Shown piece by piece: positions 61,198 through 64,000 of a stretch of 64,000 nucleotides of DNA. The notes under the pieces are model-generated. The model searched no databases. It was given only the letters and a program-made list of their open reading frames with translations, and was not told where the DNA came from. The DNA is taken from assembly GCF_007362775.1 (NCBI RefSeq), contig NZ_CP041692.1:2542001-2606000 (forward strand), written 5' to 3'. This DNA is from Microlunatus elymi (GTDB taxonomy: Bacteria > Actinomycetota > Actinomycetes > Propionibacteriales > Propionibacteriaceae). Position 1 is the first letter of the stretch, and each line of letters starts with the position of its first letter. Made by a program: the position numbers and the translations under genes.

Positions 61198-61271
61198 TAG
61201 CGGGGGCAGGATTTGAACCTGCGACCTCTGGGTTATGAGCCCAGCGAGCTACCGAGCTGCTCCACCCCGCG
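61198..61271 (-). tRNA. initiator tRNA-fMet (CAT)
   Basis: A 74-nt cloverleaf on the minus strand: acceptor CGCGGGG pairs with CCCCGC plus an unpaired 1:72 position (C versus T). D-stem GAGC/GCTC, anticodon stem CTGGG/CCCAG around CTCATAA, T-stem GCAGG/CCTGC with TTCAAAT. The unpaired 1:72 and the three consecutive G:C pairs below the anticodon loop mark the initiator. The 3' CCA is not encoded. Confidence 0.95.
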
Positions 61272-61415
61272 TCGACTCCGAGAAAGTTACACGACGTCCT
61301 TCGATCGTTCAAATCGGGGCCGATCGAGCACCGGACGGACGGATCTTCGTCCGAATGGCGAAATCCCGGCGAGCCTGGGCCCGGCGATCGTCGGACGGTG
61401 GTCGGATGGGTCGTT

Positions 61416-62207
61416 GTGAACCAACCGATCCGCGTCACCGTATGGGGCGAGAACTTCCATGAAACATCCGAACGAGACCGGGACGCGATGGCCAAGCGCT
61501 ACCCGGACGGCATGCACGGCGCCATCGCTGCCGGCCTGGAGAAGGAGCTCGGCGATGCCGTCGAGGTCCGGACTGCGACCCGCGATCAGCCGGAGCACGG
61601 CCTCACAGACGAGGTGCTGAACACCACCGACGTCCTCACCTGGTGGGGACATGCCCGGCACGACGAGATCGACGACGCCATCGTCGACAAGGTGCACCAG
61701 CGGGTGCTCGGCGGGATGGGCATCCTGATCCTGCACTCGGCGCACTTCTCCAAGATCTTCAAGAAGCTGATGGGCACCAGCTGCTCGCTGTCCTGGCGCA
61801 GCGACGACGACGCCGAGTTGGTCTGGACCGTCTCACCCGACCACCCGATCGCCGAGGGCGTACCGAGTCCGATCGTGATCGACCAGCAGGAGATGTACGG
61901 CGAATACTTCGACATCCCGCAGCCCGACGAGTTGATCTTCATCTCGTCCTTCAGCGGCGGCGAGGTGTTCCGCTCCGGCTGCACCTGGAAGCGCGGCAAG
62001 GGCAAGGTCTTCTACTTCTCGCCCGGTGATCAGGACTTCCCGGTCTACCACCATCCCGACATCCAACGGGTGCTCGCCAACGGTGTCCGTTGGGCCGCGC
62101 CTGTGCAGAGCTCGTCGCTCGCCGCACCGGCGGTGCGAAACATGGTTGCGCGCCAGTTCACCGGTGCCAAGATCAACCCCGAGGCGGACAAGAGCGGGGA
62201 GGTCTGA
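61416..62207 (+). CDS. ThuA-domain protein (glutamine amidotransferase-like)
   Basis: A 263-residue ThuA-family protein beginning IRVTVWGENFHETSERD. It contains DVLTWWGHARHDEIDD, GILILHSAHFSKIFKKLMG and SPDHPIAEGV, the usual ThuA blocks. Family members are found in sugar and inositol catabolism. GTG 61416 (MNQPIRV) is preferred. It is followed after 4 nt by a Gfo/Idh/MocA dehydrogenase, a recurrent partnership in carbohydrate use. Confidence 0.85.
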   Translation: MNQPIRVTVWGENFHETSERDRDAMAKRYPDGMHGAIAAGLEKELGDAVEVRTATRDQPEHGLTDEVLNTTDVLTWWGHARHDEIDDAIVDKVHQRVLGGMGILILHSAHFSKIFKKLMGTSCSLSWRSDDDAELVWTVSPDHPIAEGVPSPIVIDQQEMYGEYFDIPQPDELIFISSFSGGEVFRSGCTWKRGKGKVFYFSPGDQDFPVYHHPDIQRVLANGVRWAAPVQSSSLAAPAVRNMVARQFTGAKINPEADKSGEV

Positions 62208-62211
62208 GTCG

Positions 62212-63339
62212 ATGAGCAGGAATCTTCGAGCCGGTGTGATCGGGCTCGGCTGGGCCGGGCAGCAACACCTGGACGGCTACCAGCGGGCGGCCGGAGTTGA
62301 TCTTGTCGGGCTGGCCGGGATGGAGCCCGAGCCGCTGCAGCGGCTGGCCGACGAGTACGGCATCGAGCACCGCTACGCCGACTGGGCCGACCTGGTCAAG
62401 GACGCCGACCTCGACGTGGTCAGCGTCTGTACGCCGCCGTCGCTGCACGCGCCGATCACCGTCGCCGCGCTTGAGGCCGGCATCAACGTGCTGAGCGAGA
62501 AGCCGATGGCGCTGGACGCGGCCTCGGCCCGGACCATGGTGGACGCGGCCAAGGCGAACGGCAAGATCCTCGACATCTCCTTCAACCATCGCCGCAAGGC
62601 CGAGGTCACCGCCGCCAAGGATCTGATCGACAAGGGCCTGCTCGGCGACATCTACTACGCCAAGGCCGGCTGGATGCGGCACAACGGCATCCCCGGCGGC
62701 GTCGGCAACTGGTTCAGCCGCAAGGCCACCTCCGGCGGCGGTCCGCTGATGGACATCGGCGTACACATGCTGGACATGGCGCTGCACCTGATGGGCGAGC
62801 CGTCGGTGCAGACCGTGACCGCCTCCACGTACGCCGCCTTCGGTCCGCGTGGTCGCGGTCGCGGCCAGTACGGGGCCGGTGCGCACGGTGCCGCCGAGCC
62901 GGTCGACTTCGAGGTCGAGGACCTGGCCACCGCGTTCGTCCGGATGGACAACGGCGCCACCCTGCTGCTGGAGAGCAGCTGGGCCCAAGGCGTCGGCCAC
63001 GACGACATGTACGTGACCTTGTTCGGCACCGAAGGCGGCGCCGAACTGACCTGGAATCCGCCGGCCCCCCAGCTCCGGGCCTGGACCACGATCGACGGCG
63101 TCGACGCCTCGCTCAATCCGCAGTTGGGGTTGAGCGGCGGTCACGCCGAGGCGGTCGCCGACTTCGTGGCTGCCGTCCGGGACCACAACCTGGACGGGCA
63201 TCAGGGCGAGGAGGCGCTGACTCGGTCGCTGATCGTGGACGCCACTTACCACTCGGCGGCCGAGTCGACCGAGATCCGGCTCAGCCCGGCACCACCGCAG
63301 CCGGCCGGCCAGGACGCGGTCGTCCGTACCGCCGGTTGA
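62212..63339 (+). CDS. Gfo/Idh/MocA-family oxidoreductase
   Basis: A 375-residue NAD(P)-dependent sugar or polyol dehydrogenase. The dinucleotide site is GVIGLGWAGQQHLDGY, the catalytic-lysine motif is LSEKPMALDA, and substrate-domain segments are GGGPLMDIGVHMLDMALHLM (Asp and His of the active site). ATG 62212 has GGGGAGG upstream and lies 4 nt after the ThuA gene. No transporter or regulator is adjacent, so the sugar is unknown. Confidence 0.9.
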   Translation: MSRNLRAGVIGLGWAGQQHLDGYQRAAGVDLVGLAGMEPEPLQRLADEYGIEHRYADWADLVKDADLDVVSVCTPPSLHAPITVAALEAGINVLSEKPMALDAASARTMVDAAKANGKILDISFNHRRKAEVTAAKDLIDKGLLGDIYYAKAGWMRHNGIPGGVGNWFSRKATSGGGPLMDIGVHMLDMALHLMGEPSVQTVTASTYAAFGPRGRGRGQYGAGAHGAAEPVDFEVEDLATAFVRMDNGATLLLESSWAQGVGHDDMYVTLFGTEGGAELTWNPPAPQLRAWTTIDGVDASLNPQLGLSGGHAEAVADFVAAVRDHNLDGHQGEEALTRSLIVDATYHSAAESTEIRLSPAPPQPAGQDAVVRTAG

Positions 63340-63384
63340 GTCGGCTGACTGATCCGGGGACTGCTGGCTGAGATCCGCATCGGG

Positions 63385-63425
63385 TGCGCTGCACCGGCTC
63401 CGTAGGATGGGGCCGGTGCAGCGCA
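63385..63425. promoter_or_regulatory. 14-bp perfect inverted repeat before serA
   Basis: TGCGCTGCACCGGC (63385-63398) pairs with GCCGGTGCAGCGCA (63412-63425) around a 13-nt loop. It lies 46 nt after the oxidoreductase gene and about 75 nt before serA. No T-tract follows, so it may be either a terminator or a regulatory hairpin/operator of serA. Confidence 0.55.
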
Positions 63426-63499
63426 GCTGAACCGACCGGTCACCGATCGGCCGAGGTACGGATCAGGCAGATGGATCAGGCAGGAGCACAAACACCGCG

Positions 63500-64000
63500 A
63501 TGAAAGCCTTGTTGCTGGAGAACATCCATCCCGACGCCGAGCAGTTGTTGCTCGATCGCGGCTTCGAGGTCGAGACCCGCAAGGGCGCGCTGGACGGCGA
63601 GGACCTGATCGAGGCGGTCGCCGACGTCAACCTGCTCGGCATCCGCTCCAAGACCCAGGTCACTGCCGAGGTGCTGGCGCAGGCGCCCAACCTGCTGGCC
63701 GTCGGCGCCTTCTGCATCGGCACCAACCAGATCGATCTCGGTGCGGCGGCCGAGCGCGGCATCGCCGTCTTCAACGCGCCGTTCTCCAACACCCGCAGCG
63801 TGGTCGAGCTGGCGATCGCCGAGATCATCGCGATGGCCCGGCATCTGACCGACAAGAACGCCGCGCTGCACAACGGCGTCTGGGACAAGTCGGCCAAGGG
63901 TGCACACGAGGTCCGCGGCCGCACTCTCGGCATCGTCGGTTACGGCAACATCGGCAGCCAGCTGTCCGTGGTGGCCGAGGCGCTGGGCATGCAGGTCTAC
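63500..64000 (+). CDS. serA: D-3-phosphoglycerate dehydrogenase, 5' part (truncated by window end)
   Basis: The first 167 residues of a D-2-hydroxyacid dehydrogenase. The segments LLENIHPDAEQLLLDRGFEV, LLGIRSKTQVTAEVL, AVGAFCIGTNQIDL, VFNAPFSNTRSVVELAI and the NAD site GIVGYGNIGSQLSVVAEALG match E. coli-type SerA, the first enzyme of serine synthesis. AGGAG lies 13 nt before the ATG. The C-terminal half, including any ACT domain, is outside the window. Confidence 0.85.
   Translation, partial: MKALLLENIHPDAEQLLLDRGFEVETRKGALDGEDLIEAVADVNLLGIRSKTQVTAEVLAQAPNLLAVGAFCIGTNQIDLGAAAERGIAVFNAPFSNTRSVVELAIAEIIAMARHLTDKNAALHNGVWDKSAKGAHEVRGRTLGIVGYGNIGSQLSVVAEALGMQVY

Overview
The window is G+C-rich DNA from an actinobacterium. 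The evidence is GC-rich third codon positions, frequent GTG starts, dense ATGA-coupled operons, a WhiB7 regulator with an AT-hook, a mycoredoxin, UvrD2, UPF0182 and DUF2342 proteins. A PPA1309-family gene (a family named from Cutibacterium acnes) points to the Propionibacteriales, perhaps Microlunatus or a relative. The genus is inference. From memory, the backbone adnA-adnB, nudC, uvrD2, mycoredoxin, whiB7, ABC1 kinase, ThiF-like, DUF2342, PDZ/Lon, UPF0182 follows the order around M. tuberculosis Rv3202c-Rv3193c, with other blocks inserted.

Layout. 1-8.1 kb: end of adnA, adnB, nudC, then two nucleotidyltransferase-fold genes flanking a P-loop kinase. 8.1-20.3 kb (minus): nickel/cobalt permease, a complete recC-recB-recD operon, an APH(6)-like kinase, a HAD phosphatase and a mycoredoxin. 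20.4-23.9 kb: uvrD2, then the whiB7 locus with a WhiB7-type promoter, two overlapping leader ORFs, an attenuator hairpin, whiB7, a coupled 37-codon ORF and a strong terminator. 23.9-27.2 kb (minus): VOC protein, ABC1 kinase, ThiF-like protein and a DUF5679 zinc ribbon. A gene-poor stretch (27.2-28.1 kb) carries a 26-bp tandem repeat. 28.1-34.7 kb: SprT/YgjP-like metallopeptidase, NUDIX, aldo-keto reductase, DUF2342, an orphan sugar-binding lipoprotein and DUF1269. 34.9-40 kb (plus): moaE, a PDZ-Lon protease, PPA1309 and UPF0182.

40-42.3 kb is a scar: an SGNH hydrolase gene carries an amber codon and a complete IS3-family element with TCA target duplications. Removing the element restores the frame. 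42.3-49.9 kb: a paired M16 peptidase operon, mug, bifunctional putA and a methyltransferase. 50.1-56 kb: LURP-one-like and DUF6325 genes, a leaderless vapBC-type module, and a coupled sulfatase-methyltransferase-FGE operon. 56.2-59.7 kb: an asymmetric heterodimeric ABC exporter behind a TetR-type operator. 59.7-64 kb: a RES/Xre-type toxin-antitoxin pair, initiator tRNA, ThuA plus Gfo/Idh genes, and the start of serA.

Three themes recur. Two double-strand-break resection machines (AdnAB and RecBCD) sit about 4.3 kb apart, with UvrD2 nearby. Several genes appear to be read from leaderless promoters, with a TANNNT box 6-8 nt before the start codon. An AT-flanked GATC word (GTTGATCTTG and relatives) is scattered through genes against the local codon bias and looks like a highly iterated genomic motif.
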